A stretch of DNA of 64,000 nucleotides. It comes from Sesamum alatum (Eukaryota > Streptophyta > Magnoliopsida > Lamiales > Pedaliaceae). Shown piece by piece: positions 1 through 11,258 of the stretch. The translations under genes and the position numbers were made by a program. The stretch spans positions 3,720,001 to 3,784,000 of the forward strand of contig JACGWO010000003.1 in the NCBI GenBank assembly GCA_034509735.1, written 5' to 3'. The notes below the pieces were generated by a model. That model was not told where the DNA came from and did no database searches. It worked only from the letters and a program-made list of their open reading frames with translations. Numbering within the stretch: position 1 is the stretch's first letter; each line of letters starts with the position of its first letter.

Positions 1-1839
1 ACACTATGAATTAGTGTTCTCTTAAACTTACTTTGTTCTTCTTCTTGATTCAAAATCAAGTGAAGAACACAAGTGTAAGAGAGGGAGGGAGCACGAAATT
101 TTGAGAGAGAGGAGAGGATTTTTGTCTTCTCTTTTTCCTAGAAAAAGATGAATAATGAATCACTTATGCTAGGTGTTGTATATTCTAATATATATACATA
201 ATTAATGTGATTATTGGAATGTGTCTAGGTTCATCCAAGGATGTCTAGATTCATTCCAATTAATCACCATCAATTCTTCAATCAAGCCTACCAAAAATTT
301 ATGGTATGATCAAATCATACCAAAAGGGAAGAGCTTGATTGGAGTTGATTTGTCTCTTTCCAAAAGAGACAAGTCAACATACCACCTAGCATGCAACATG
401 GCTGATTTTGCTTCCTCCAAGGGAGCATGTCGGCTATGTTTAATTAAGGGAAGAAGTCCAACTTCTTCCTATTCCAAATTAGGAATTATTTCTCCTCTCG
501 GGTATAATTTAACGGACCGGGTTTTATCGTAATCCAATTACGACGAACCCAATATTAAATCCAATTTAATGTCCACTTAAATTATCCCCGTTGATCTTTT
601 AATCCAATTAAAAGATCCAACGTCTCAACATCTCAACTTTCCATATTTAATCGAAAATCCAATTTACCGATTAAATGAAAGCCCGATACAATATCGGCCC
701 GTCCATCCAATGGACTTTCCCTTAAGTAATCGAATTACTTATTTTATCCTTCGAGATTGACTCCAAGTCGATCTCTCAACATCCTCGGTGATTTGTGTGT
801 GACCCTTTAGGTTCACCCTCAACTAGACTTGGGCCCGTGTCCCACAAGGGCCCGTTACCATGGGTGGCCGTCTAGCAACGGTCCATGGCACTAGAGACTA
901 GGTGAATTGGCGTGAACATTTAGGCGCCGATTCCGTACGGGTACGATCCTTCCGTCTACAGTCTCCCGGCCTTAGTCTAGGGTATGGAATTGGGCGTCGG
1001 TTCCCATCCTTGACTAGACATCTATGCTTAATACTCGAGACCACATATGCTTCATTGCATCGACATAGGAAACCATTCCCTGTTCGACAAACCACTGTGG
1101 CCACAGCTTCAAATAGCATGGACGTGTCTCCGAGTGCATAGGAGATACCTCTATCACATACTGACAGGGGACGGATCCTCTTCTTGGAATCCACCGTCCT
1201 CGCTACACATTCTGACTGCACTGGACAAGGCTTATGATAATCATCTTACAGAATGATTACCTCTCGCCAGATCCAAGATACAGCCGTCCTGTGCACGCGA
1301 CTGCCATGATTCCTCAAGTCTGAGGATTACTCCCGTACTATCGGAACCGGGAAAAACCAATCATACCGACCAAGCCTCCAAGGCTTCCATATGATGATCC
1401 CCGCGAGTCAGTCCAGTCGGCTCGACCCCAGTCGACCAACCCATCAAGATCGTGTAGGCGTCCCACGCCTATCGCCGATGAAAACACGGCACTCATCCAA
1501 TGAACACGACTCTTAACGCAAGTCTCAATAGGACTCTCGATGCCCTGTCTCGAGGTCCTCGACTTGGAACGTTTCAGACCCAACTCTTAATCAGTTGGTT
1601 TCATGACCACCATCCAATGCGTGGCCCAACTGCACGAGTTGTTATTCATGGTCTGTGGGCTTTGTTGCGATATAAGTTAAACACCATTTTAACAAATGTA
1701 AGATGAGCGAAACAAAGAAGATACCATTGGTGACGAACACTCATCTTATTCATCACATAATAATATTACATTCACATCAAGTTGTCGGATAGGTTATAAA
1801 TTGCCAAACCTATTGGCTTTCTGGTCACCTATTCCAACA
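1..1839 (-). repeat. Family A copia LTR (3' LTR, cut by window start)
   Basis: Base 1 corresponds to 7589 of the right LTR of the same element. The copy ends at 1839 with the inverted TG terminus, directly beside the polypurine tract of the minus-strand element. Compared by eye with the right LTR it shows roughly 25-30 differences over about 1.63 kb. A TATATATA-like stretch on the minus strand near 189-197 could be the promoter core. The ~400 bases at the R/U5 end lie outside the window. ORFs of 80-107 codons inside it recur in the other LTR copies only because the LTRs are nearly identical. Confidence 0.93.
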
Positions 1840-1852
1840 ATCTCCCACTGGA
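1840..1852 (-). other. Polypurine tract of family A
   Basis: On the minus strand a purine-rich stretch reading GTGGGAGAT immediately precedes the LTR terminus TGTTGGAA. This is the usual position of the plus-strand primer for reverse transcription. Family B has the same motif at 35505-35513. Confidence 0.85.
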
Positions 1853-1863
1853 CCTAAAGCCAA

Positions 1864-2223
1864 TCACCCATTGACCTCGAACCTCTTATTGAGATGGTGA
1901 GTATGGGCAACTTGCGACATGGGCTTAGCAAGTGGATCTGCTATGTTTTCTGCGGAGCTGACTCGGTCCAACCCGAACGTCAGTCCTGCTATCCATCTCT
2001 CTAAGTAGATGGTAGCGTCTAAGAATATGCTTGGATCGTGATGAGATCTCGGTTCCTTTGCTAGCGCTATCGCCCCGTTGTTATCATGAAAGATAATTAC
2101 AGGCTTAGCAATGCTAGGTACTACATCCAACCCTTGGATGTAGCTCATCAACCAAACCACTCCTTAGCAGCTTCCAAAGCCGCTATGTATTCAAAACTCT
2201 ATGGTGGAGTCCGTCGTGGTAGC
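1864..2223 (-). pseudogene. Family A RNase H domain (broken)
   Basis: The open frame 1864-2160 carries the C-terminal copia RNase H signature: HDNNGAIALAKEPRSHH, then SAENIADPLAKPMSQ, close to the LTR as expected. The upstream part (about 2161-2223), with the EAAKEVVWL motif, is in a shifted frame with a stop, separated from the reverse transcriptase C-terminus ending WKSSK. The product would degrade RNA in the RNA:DNA hybrid during replication. The equivalent domain of family B (35150-35571) is very similar. Confidence 0.85.
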
Positions 2224-2994
2224 CTATTTGGAACTCTTCCAAGTAACCACGTCACCATTTAGTCTAAATACAAAACCATACTGAGACTTGGCATCATCGT
2301 CATTCGACTGGAAGCTAGCGTCGTTATAGCCTTCCAGTATCAACCCTCCACCGCCGTAGATCAAGAACATGTCCTTAGTCCTTTTCAGGTACTTTAGGAT
2401 AGTCTTGACTGCACTCCAGTGTGCCTCCCCGGCACACGACTGATATCGACTTGTTACGCTCAAAGCGAAAGCCACATCAGGTCTAGTTCATTGAACAGCA
2501 TACTGTATGCTGCCTACGGCTGAAGCATAGGGGATGTCCAACATCCGTTTAAGCTCCTCATCAGTCTTAGGAGACTGCTTCTTGGATAACTTACGAGGAC
2601 TGGGCCATTCCTAACATCCTTCTAGATCTATACCTGTAGAGCTTGATGCCAAGGATGTAGGATGCCTCGCCCATATCCTTCATGGAGAATTGCGTTGACA
2701 ACCAAGCTTTAGTGGCACCCAACATCTTAGCATCATTCCCAATGAGCAAGATGTCATCCACGTAAAGCACCAGAAACGCAACTGAGCTCCCACTGATCTT
2801 CTTGTATACACAAGGATCGGACTCGTTCTTGATGAAATCATATCCGCGTATGACTTCATCAAAATGTATGTTCCAGCTTCGGGTTTAACCCTTTTGTTTG
2901 GTGGATCTGCTAGGGTCCAAACTTTGTTTGTACCCATCGAGTCCATCTCGGATTTCATGGCCTCAAGCCAATTGTCCGAATCGATGTCCGACAT
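2224..2994 (-). pseudogene. Family A reverse transcriptase, internally deleted
   Basis: The RVT_2 domain lies in pieces. 2994-2880 gives the N-terminal part (DNWLEAMKSEMDSMG, VWTLADPP). Around 2885 it jumps directly to a later segment (SWNIHFDEVIRGYDF), so the fingers and first palm part, roughly 120-140 residues by comparison with the family, are missing. The catalytic YVDDILL motif is present near 2765-2745 in another frame. A TGA interrupts the segment near 2490, before TRPDVAFAL. 2224-2475 continues to the C-terminal part. The domain should be inactive. Confidence 0.87.
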
Positions 2995-2997
2995 CGC

Positions 2998-4296
2998 TTA
3001 TCCATACGTCTTTGGATCATCATCCAACTGACTGGTCAGGCCCAGAAATCCATACCTATCAGGTGCATGGGATACTCTGGCCGACCTACGGAGGACTGGA
3101 ACAATATCAGTGGGAACCACTGGCTCAGATGTCACTGCCGCCTCATGGGGTGCCTCACTTGATTCCTCAAGGAGCACCTCATCGCGTCGACTATCCGATG
3201 GAAAACCTTTCTCCAAGAACACTGCGTTTCGCGAGACAAAAACCTTTTGCTCGGAGGGATCATAGAAATAATACCCCGCAGTTTCTTTCGGATAGCCGAT
3301 GAACCTGCATAAACTAGACCTCGAGTCCAGTTTATCTCCCTCTAATCTCTTGACATATGCGGGGCAACCCCACACTTTCAAGTATTTGTAGGAGGCAGGC
3401 TTGCCACGCCATATCTCATATGGCGTCTGGGATACCCTTTTAGATGGCGCCAAGTTCAAAACTTTGGTCGCCGTCTCAAGAGCGTATCCCCAGAAGGAAA
3501 GGGGTAGTTCGGTAAAACTCATCATGGATCGGACCAAGTCCAACAAAGTCCGATTCCTCCTTTCAGACACACCATTAAGCTGCGGTGTTCCAGGAGGGGT
3601 CAACTGAGAGAGAATCTCATTCTCTTTTAGATAATCAGTAAACTCACCACTCAAATACTCTCCACCTCGGTCCGACCGAAGGGCTTTGATCTTTCGACCG
3701 GTTTGGTTCTCTACTTCAAGTCTGTATTCCTTAAACCTTCCAAAGGCTTCAGACTTGTACCTCATCAGGTAAACATAACCATACCGTGAGTGATCATCGG
3801 TAAAGGTTATGAAGTACGAGTACCCACCTCTAGCCTGAGTATTTAGTGGACCACAGACATCTGTATGGATCAAATCCAACAGACCACTGGCTAGCGTACT
3901 TTGTCCAACAAAGGGTTTCTTGGTCATCTTTCCCTTTAGACAGGATTCGCAGATCGGTATGTTGTCCAAATCGTCTATTTCTAGACTCTTTGAGTCCACC
4001 AACCTTCTTATCCCATCTTTAGAGATATGACCTAACCTCGCATGCCATATCTATGCGTTATTATGATCATCACGTTTTCGTTTGTGTTCTACAGTCATAA
4101 TCCAATTGGACTGTTCAAGTATGTACAGATCGTTGACCAATGTACCAAGTAAATGAGAAATACCATCTTTGATAATGAAAAAACCGTTTTTATTGATGGT
4201 AAATTCATATCCCTCCTTATCAAGGACCGGGATGGAAACAATGCCTTTAATCATGCTAGGTACATAGAAACAGTCGTTCAGTACAATCCTAAACAT
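2998..4296 (-). pseudogene. Family A pre-integrase and integrase core (broken)
   Basis: The frame 2998-4002 encodes the rve core with the D,D,E set in context: HTDVCGPL, SDRGGEYLSGEF and NGVSERRNRTLLD, followed by the typical FWGYALETA and YKYLKVWGCPAYVKR region. The HHCC zinc-binding module starts just upstream as IWHARLGH but is cut off by a TAG near 4050; its cysteines follow as CESCLKGK. 4051-4296 is the protease-to-integrase linker in another frame. The family enzyme inserts the cDNA copy into the genome. Core residues survive but the polyprotein is broken. Confidence 0.9.
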
Positions 4297-5362
4297 GACT
4301 ACTAATGGCTAACTCTAGTGATCCTACGGCCTCCGCAGCAACGGCCTTGCCATCGCCTAGCCTCAGGATCATCTCATCCTTGGTTAGCCTTCTGCTTCTT
4401 TGTAGTGCCTGCAAATCATTGCAGATGTGAGCACCACACCCGGTATCCAATACCCATGAAGTAGAATTAGTAATCATATTAACTTCAACCACAAACACAC
4501 CTGGGTTGGAGAGGAGTTGTGGGCACTCCCTCTTCCAATGCCCTTTCCCTTGGCAATGTATGCAGACATCATTTGCCTTGGACCGCTGAGAACCACGCGC
4601 CTTCTCTTTCCCTTTGCTCGGTCCAACCGGAGCAACAGGGACGCCCGGAGCGTGAGCAGGGGCCACAACCGTCTTCCCTTTGCCCTTCTTCCTCTTCCAG
4701 CGTCCGGCCCTCTTGCCATTCGCCTTGGAGGTCGAAGCCTCTCCTATCAATACCGCCGGCACCGACTTGTGGGTCGTTGCCTCGTATTGGACCAGCATGT
4801 TGATCAACTCATGAATAGACTTCTCAAGTCCGTTCATGTTATAGTTTACAACAAACGGGTCATAGGATGGAGGAAGCGACTGGAGGATCACGTCAATGTA
4901 CGTGTCATTGTTAAACCCAGCTTTAAGGTCCTCGAGTTTCTCCACTAGGGAGAGCATCTTGACCCCATGACTTTGTACAGACACTCCTTCAGCAAGCTTG
5001 GTGCCAAAGAATGCTTTTGTGGCGGCATATCTAATATGCCTATCCGGAACCGCATAAACCTCGTTCATGCAGAGCATTATGGCGGAGACGTTGTCCAGCC
5101 TCTCATACTGCTTCTGGATGTCGTTAGTCATCGAAGACAGTATGATACTGCGTACTTTCCGGTTGTCCTCACGCCATTTCTCGAACATCAAACGTTCTTC
5201 AATCGTGGACCCCTCCGGTAAGTCGCTCGGTGGCGGCTCGTCCTAGACGTAGCCTTGGTTCTCGAAACCGAGGACAATCCTCAGGTTTCTCAGCCAATCC
5301 GAGTATTTCGTTCCGTTGAATTTGTTAGTCTCAAGAATCATGGTTAACGGGTTCTTAGACAT
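4289..5362 (-). pseudogene. Family A gag and protease start (one early stop)
   Basis: The ATG at 5362-5360 gives an N-terminus starting MSKNPLTMILET, also seen in family B. A TAG at 5245-5243 stops it after about 39 codons; the frame then stays open to 4289. The UBN2-type capsid region is followed by a basic stretch, the zinc knuckle CIHCQGKGHWKREC and the protease motif WVLDTGCGAHIC with its catalytic DTG. Gag packages the element RNA into particles. With one stop near the start this is the best kept part of the element. Confidence 0.88.
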
Positions 5363-7180
5363 ATCTACATTAATGAAAATGTAAAGCAAAAATTAGCAGA
5401 TGATGGTAATATTATTGTTCAAGTTGAAGACTTGGTCTTTTAGTCTTTAACCCTCCCACTATTTATACGAAAGTCCGCCACTCTCAAGCGGAGTTTCGGG
5501 AAACCATTTCCTAGTGGGCTTGGGATCCACAAGCGTAATCTCCATGCCCCGCTTTTACGATTTACATGAAGAAGACCTTGTGGGAGATATCCAATATCAT
5601 TCTCATCCAATGAGATTCCCAAGATATTTTGCCTCACCTATTCACATGGTCCCGAGGACTCCAAGCGAACCATGTTACTCAGTGTTGGGCCCGACCCATC
5701 AACCAAATCATGCCTCAAACTGTCGCCCCCCACGACTCGTGAGACAGGGAAACAGCGAGCGCAGTCTTTTTGTTCACAACAATAGTGCAGCTTTCCCCTA
5801 TTCCAAGTGTGCCACGACTCGTGAGACCACACTTAGGTAGTGGTAGCTTCCTCACCACATTGTTGTGGATGGAAGGCTCGGACAGACCAAAATACCATTT
5901 TGATCCAAGTCCGTTCTGGGCCTAATATTTAATTTGGTCCAACCAAATGAGAGTTTGTGTGTGACCGAGACCTCATCACATTATTGTGTTTTAGCATGCA
6001 TAAATATCCAATATTTAAAGCGATAAATAAATACGCCGCATGCAGAAAACATAGCATACCCCTGTTAGGATGATCACAAGCCCAACCTATGGGACCCACT
6101 GAGCCCGTAGTGAGTCTATGGTCTGTCTAGGGTGGTCCTAAATTATTACAATAATAATAAACCCATTGTCATTCCAATGGGCTTTGAAGTGCTTCTTGTT
6201 TCACGCCTTGATGCTCCTCCTTGGGGTCTCCGACTCCAATTGCTTGTTAAAATTGAAACCTCACCAATCCTATCTACTCTCATTACAACTGAAAGTAATA
6301 CATCGGTAATAAAGAAAACAAGCCTTAACATCATGAGGCTGAAAATACGGGAGATGATAGTCCCAAAAACAAGAGGCACGCAGGCCCCACCCAACAGAAA
6401 ATAAATAAACATTCATTCATCCATACATAAGGTCTAGGGCTTTGTGATCATCCCATGTTGATTCCATCAACTCACATAACATAATTATTCCAAATAATCA
6501 TGCATAAATAACCAATGGATATTCCAAATACCCAAGTGATGTCCAACATCACAAAAGCATAAATATACAAATAACATGCAAAATTCAAATTTGAAATTTA
6601 ATGGACATTTTAAACAATGCATCCAATGCATGTATTAATCCCAAATTAATTAAGCAAATTTAATTCAAGGAATAATCCAATTATCCCAAAATCAAAAATG
6701 CAAAATTAACATATTTTCAGAATATTGTGCAGAAAATACAGAAAATCGAATTTTCCGGAAAAAGTCGAAAAACGGCACAAAACGGCCCAGCCGTTGTGCT
6801 GGCCGGCCGCCTGCGCGCCCTGTGCGCGCGCGCGCTGTGCTGCGCGCTGGCCCTCGGCCAGCAGCGGTCGGCTGCGCACAGCGCGCACGCGCGCCCCTGT
6901 GCGCAGTGCCCGCGTTTGCCGGCCCGACCAAAAATTATTATTATTATTTTTTTTTTTTTCAAAACTGTTTCAGCACAATAAAATTAATATTATTCTGAAA
7001 ATAAGCATGCAATTTTAGATCCAATCTAACAAAATTAAGCATGCCAAAAGTCCATTAAATCCAAACAATTGAATCATCATATTATTCATATATTTATGTA
7101 ATCTAACATGCCAATAAAGCCATTTAAAAGCAAGTAGATCATGCCAAACACATAGATCTATGCCCCTTACATCGAACCGG
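5363..7180 (-). other. Family A untranslated leader with GC-rich core
   Basis: This is the stretch between PBS and gag on the minus strand. Most is ordinary AT-rich sequence, but 6780-6925 is an abrupt block of GC built from CG, GC and GCGC runs. It is followed on the plus strand by a T-run near 6948-6958, an A-run in the element's own sense. The ORFs in this block in several frames on both strands come from its composition and match nothing I know. Family B carries a similar GC block at the same place. Around 6060-6125 the leader shares sequence with the B leader near 31915-32000. Confidence 0.75.
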
Positions 7181-7192
7181 GCTCTGATACCA
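7181..7192 (-). other. Primer binding site of family A
   Basis: On the minus strand this reads TGGTATCAGAGC, complementary to the 3' end of plant initiator methionine tRNA, the standard copia primer. It is two bases from the LTR end at 7195, which fixes the direction of the element. Confidence 0.93.
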
Positions 7193-7194
7193 CT

Positions 7195-9220
7195 TGAAGG
7201 ACAACCGGATCCGCCCGGGAGCGCGAGCGGAAGCGAGGAAAGCGTGTAAAGTGCGTAAATTTAAATCAAATTCAAAAATACGCGAATCCCAAGGGGTGTA
7301 CCCTTGGGTGCTCAACCGGGCGTTCGATGTAGGATGTGTAAATATTAAAACACACATTTAAACACATGGGGCATAGATATACAAATGAAATCAATCAAAG
7401 CGTAATAAACTGTTACCTTTGATTGTTTAGCGTATGCTCCCGGCTACTAGCGTTGTTCCTTCTCCGAAATGCTCACGAAATCCAAACGTATGGATTCTCC
7501 AAAGGTGATCCACACCACACCGGAAGAAAACACACGTTCTTCTTGCTAGAAAAGAACGGGTTTAGGAAGGAATCGGTTTAAGAGAAGAACACTATGAATT
7601 AGTGTTCTCTTAAACTTACTTTGTTCTTCTTCTTGATTCAAAATCAAGTGAAGAACACAAGTGTAAGAGAGGGAGGGAGCACGAAATTTTGAGAGAGAGG
7701 AGAGGATTTTTGTCTTCTCTTTTTCCTAGAAAAAGATGAATAATGAATCACTTATGCTAGGTGTTGTATATTCTAATATATATACATAATTAATGTGATT
7801 ATTGGAATGTGTCTAGGTTCATCCAAGGATGTCTAGATTCATTCCAATCAATCACCATCAATTCTTCAATCAAGCCTACCACAATTTATGGTATGATCAA
7901 ATCATACCAAAAGGGAAGAGCTTGATTGGAGTTGATTTGTCTATTTCCAAAAGAGACAAGTCAACATACCACCTAGCATGCAACATGGCTGATTTTGCTT
8001 CCTCCAAGGGAGCATGTCGGCTATGTTTAATTAAGGGAAGAAGTCCAACTTCTTCCTATTCCAAATTAGGAATTATTTCTCCTCTCGGGTATAATTTAAC
8101 GGACCGGGTTTTATCGTAATCCAATTACGACGAACCCAATATTAAATCCAATTTAATGTCCACCTAAATTATTCCCGTTGATCTTTTAATCCAATTAAAA
8201 GATCCAACGTCTCAACATCTCAACTTTCCATATTTAATCGAAAATTCAATTTACCGATTAAATGAAAGCCCGATACAATATCGGCCCGTCCATCCAATGG
8301 ACTTTCCCTTAAGTAATCGAATTACTTATTTTATCCTTCGAGATTGACTCCAAGTCGATCTCTCAACATCCTCGGTGATTTGTGTGTGACCCTTTAGGTT
8401 CACCCTCAGCTAGACTTGGGCCCGTGTCCCACAAGGGCCCGTTACCATGGGTGGCCATCTAGCAACGGTCCATGGCACTAGAGACTAGGTGAATTGGCGT
8501 GAACATTTAGGCGCCGATTCCGTACGGGTACGATCCTTCCGTCTACCGTCTCCCGGCCTTAGTCTAGGGTATGGAATTGGGCGTCGGTTCCCATCCTTGA
8601 CTAGACATCTATGCTTAATACTCGAGACCACGTATGCTTCATTGCATCGACTCAGGAAACCATTCCTTGTTCGACCAACCATTGTGGCCACAGCTTCAAA
8701 TAGCATGAACGTGTCTCCGAGTGCATAGGAGATACCTCTATCACATACTGACAGGGGACGGATCCTCTTCTTGGAATCCACCCGTCCTCGCTACACATTC
8801 TGACTGCACTGGACAAGGCTTATGATAATCATCTTACAGAATGATTACCTCTCGCCAGATCCAAGATACAGCCGTCCTGTACGCGACTGCCATGATTCCT
8901 CAAGTCTGAGGATTACTCCCGTACTATCGGAACCGGGGAAAACCAATCATACCGACCAAGCCTCCAAGGCTTCCATATGATGATCCCCGCGAGTCAGTCC
9001 AGTCGGCTCGACCCCAGTCGACCAACCCATCAAGATCGTGTAGGCGTCCCACGCCTGTCGCCGATGAAACACGGCACTCATCCAATGAACACGACCTTGA
9101 CGCAAGTCTCAATAGGACTCTCGATGCCCTATCTCGAGGTCCTCGACTTGCAACGTTTCAGACCCAACTCTTAATCAGTTGGTTTCATGACCACCATCCA
9201 ATGCGTGGCCCAACTGCACG
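7195..9220 (-). repeat. Family A copia 5' LTR, truncated
   Basis: It begins at 7195 next to the PBS and matches the solo LTR 57438-59465 closely. The last ~203 bases of the full 2231-bp LTR are missing: at 9220 the sequence switches to an inverted LTR copy. The missing part is the U3 start, so this LTR would have lost its outer integration terminus. Confidence 0.92.
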
Positions 9221-10883
9221 GCTGTATCTTGGATCTGGCGAGAGGTAATCATTCTGTAAGATGATTATCATAAGCCTTGTCCAGTGCAGTCAGAATGTGT
9301 AGCGAGGACGGTGGATTCCAAGAAGAGGATCCGTCCCCTGTCAGTATGTGACAAAGGTATCTCCTATGCACTCGAAGACACGTTTATGCTGTTTGAAGCT
9401 GTGGCCACAGTGGTTGGTCGAACAAGGAATGGTTTCCTGTGTCGACGCAATGAAGCATACGTGGTCTGGAGTATTAAGCATAAATGCCTAGTCAAGGATG
9501 GGAACCGACGCCCAATTCCATACCCTGACTAAGGCCGGGAGACGGTAGACGGAAGGATCGTACCCGTACGGAATCGGCGCCTAAATGTTCACGCCAATTC
9601 ACCTAGTCTCTAGTGCCATGGACCGTTGCTAGACGGCCACCCATGGTAACGGGCCCTTGTGGGACACGGGCCCAAGTCTAGCTGAGGGTGAACCTAAAGG
9701 GTCGCACAAAAATCACTGAGGAGGTTGAGAGATCGACTTGGAGTCAATCTCGAAGGATAAAATAAGTAATTGGATTACTTAAGGGAAAGTCCATTGGATG
9801 GACTGGCCGATATTATATCGGGCTTCCGTTTAATCGATAAATTGGATTTTCTATTAAATATGGAAAGTTGAGATGTTGGATCTTTTAATTGGATTAAAAG
9901 ATCAACAGGAATAATTTAAATGGACATTAAATTGGATTTAATGTTGGGTTCGTCGTAATTGGATTACGATAAAACCCGGTCCGTTAAATTATACCCGAGA
10001 GGAGAAATAATTCCTATTTTGGAATAGGAAGAAGTTGGACTTCTTCCCTTAATTAAACATGGCCGATATGCTCCCTTGGAGGAAGCAAAATCAGCCATGT
10101 TTCATGCTAGGTGGTATGTTGACTTATCTCTTTGGAAAGAGACAAATCAACTCCAATCAAGATCTTCCCTTTTGGTATGATTTGATCATGCCATAAATTT
10201 TGGTAGGCTTGATTGAAGAATTGATGGTGATTGATTGGAATGAATCTAGACATCCTTGGATGAACCTAGACACATTCCAATAATCACATTAATTATGTAT
10301 ATATATTAGAATATACAACACCAAGCATAAGTGATTCATTATTCATCTTTTTCTAAGAAAAAGAGAAGACAAAAAATCCTCTCCTCTCTCTCAAACTCTC
10401 GGCCTCTCTCCCTCTCTTACACTTGTGTTCTTCACTTGATTTTGAATCAAGAAGAAGAACAAAGTAAGTTTAAGAGAGCACTAATTCATAGTGTTCTTCT
10501 CTTAAATCAATTCCTTCTTAAACCCGTTCTTTTCTAGCAAGAAGAACGTGTGTTTCTTCCGGTGTGGTGTGGATCACCTTTGGAGAATCCATACATTTGG
10601 ATTTCGTGAGCATTCCAGAGAAGGAACAACGCAAGTAGCCGGGAGCATACGCTAAATAATCAAAGGTAACGGTTTATTACGCTTTGATTGATTTAATATA
10701 CATCTATTCCCTATTTGTTTAAATATATATTTATAATATTTACACATCCTACAACGAACGCCCGGTTGAGCACCCAAGGGTACACCCCTTTGGATTCGCA
10801 TATTTAAATTAGATTTAAATTTGTGCACAATTTCTTGCTTTCTCGCTTCCGCTCGCGCTCCCGGGGGATCCGCTTGTCCTTCA
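9221..10883 (+). repeat. Second family A LTR fragment, inverted
   Basis: This is the reverse complement of LTR positions equal to 57438-59115 of the solo copy, so it runs opposite to 7195-9220. It keeps the true LTR end (TGTCCTTCA at 10883) but has no PBS after it, and it lacks the U3 start. The bases at the join (about 9218-9220, ACG) fit both partners. It is clearly more diverged than the other A LTRs, with scattered substitutions and small gaps. Confidence 0.9.
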
Positions 10884-11258
10884 ATGGGTACCTGTATAAT
10901 CCGTGCCCTAGACCCTAAGTGGTGAGACCGTAGACGGAAGGATAGATGTACTGCAGAGCCTAAATGTTCATCTCCGTATATTCACCTAGTCTCTAGTGCC
11001 ATGGACCGTTGCTATCAGAAGTTGGTTTCATAGCTGCCATCCAATGCGCAACCCAATTACATAGATTATCAAATTGATCTGTGGATATTTGTTGTGACGT
11101 TAAAACGCCATTTAACATAATCATTAAGCACAACAAACATATAGTACAAAGGATGAATACTTACTATATTCATCAAGTCAATATTACTTTAATAAAGAAT
11201 TGCTAAATAGTACACAAAACCGCCAAACCAATTGACTTTCTGGTCCCCTATTCTAACA
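10884..11258. repeat. Chimeric LTR-like fragment (two opposed pieces)
   Basis: About 10898-11013 matches the family B LTR (36288-36400) on the plus strand. 11014-11258 is the U3 start of an LTR in the opposite direction; it resembles family A (conserved GGTTTCAT, CATCCAATGCG and the terminal TCTAACA) but is diverged and not identical to either A or B. The terminal dinucleotide at 11258 abuts the MULE transposase reading frame. This looks like the remains of an older related element. Confidence 0.7.

Larger units (their letters stand above)
1..9220 (-). mobile_element. Ty1/copia retrotransposon, family A, minus strand
   Basis: Read on the minus strand the order is LTR (7195-9220, truncated), PBS (7181-7192), GC-rich leader, gag, protease, integrase, partial reverse transcriptase, RNase H, polypurine tract and LTR (1-1839). 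Integrase before reverse transcriptase is the copia order. The polyprotein has stops, frameshifts and an internal deletion in the reverse transcriptase, so it cannot supply its own proteins. The two LTRs remain very similar, so insertion was fairly recent. A target-site duplication cannot be tested, because the left end is outside the window and the right end is lost in an inverted junction. Confidence 0.9.

Noticed and set aside
898..1221. Open frame of about 98-107 codons (minus) recurring at 8485-8781 and 58729-59052
   Set aside because: It lies inside the family A LTR; conservation is explained by LTR identity. The inverted copy at 9284-9532 breaks the frame early, and no known domain is visible.
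6692..7018. Cluster of Arg/Ala/Pro-rich frames on both strands
   Set aside because: Products of the GC-rich leader block; all frames are open because of composition, and none is shared with family B.
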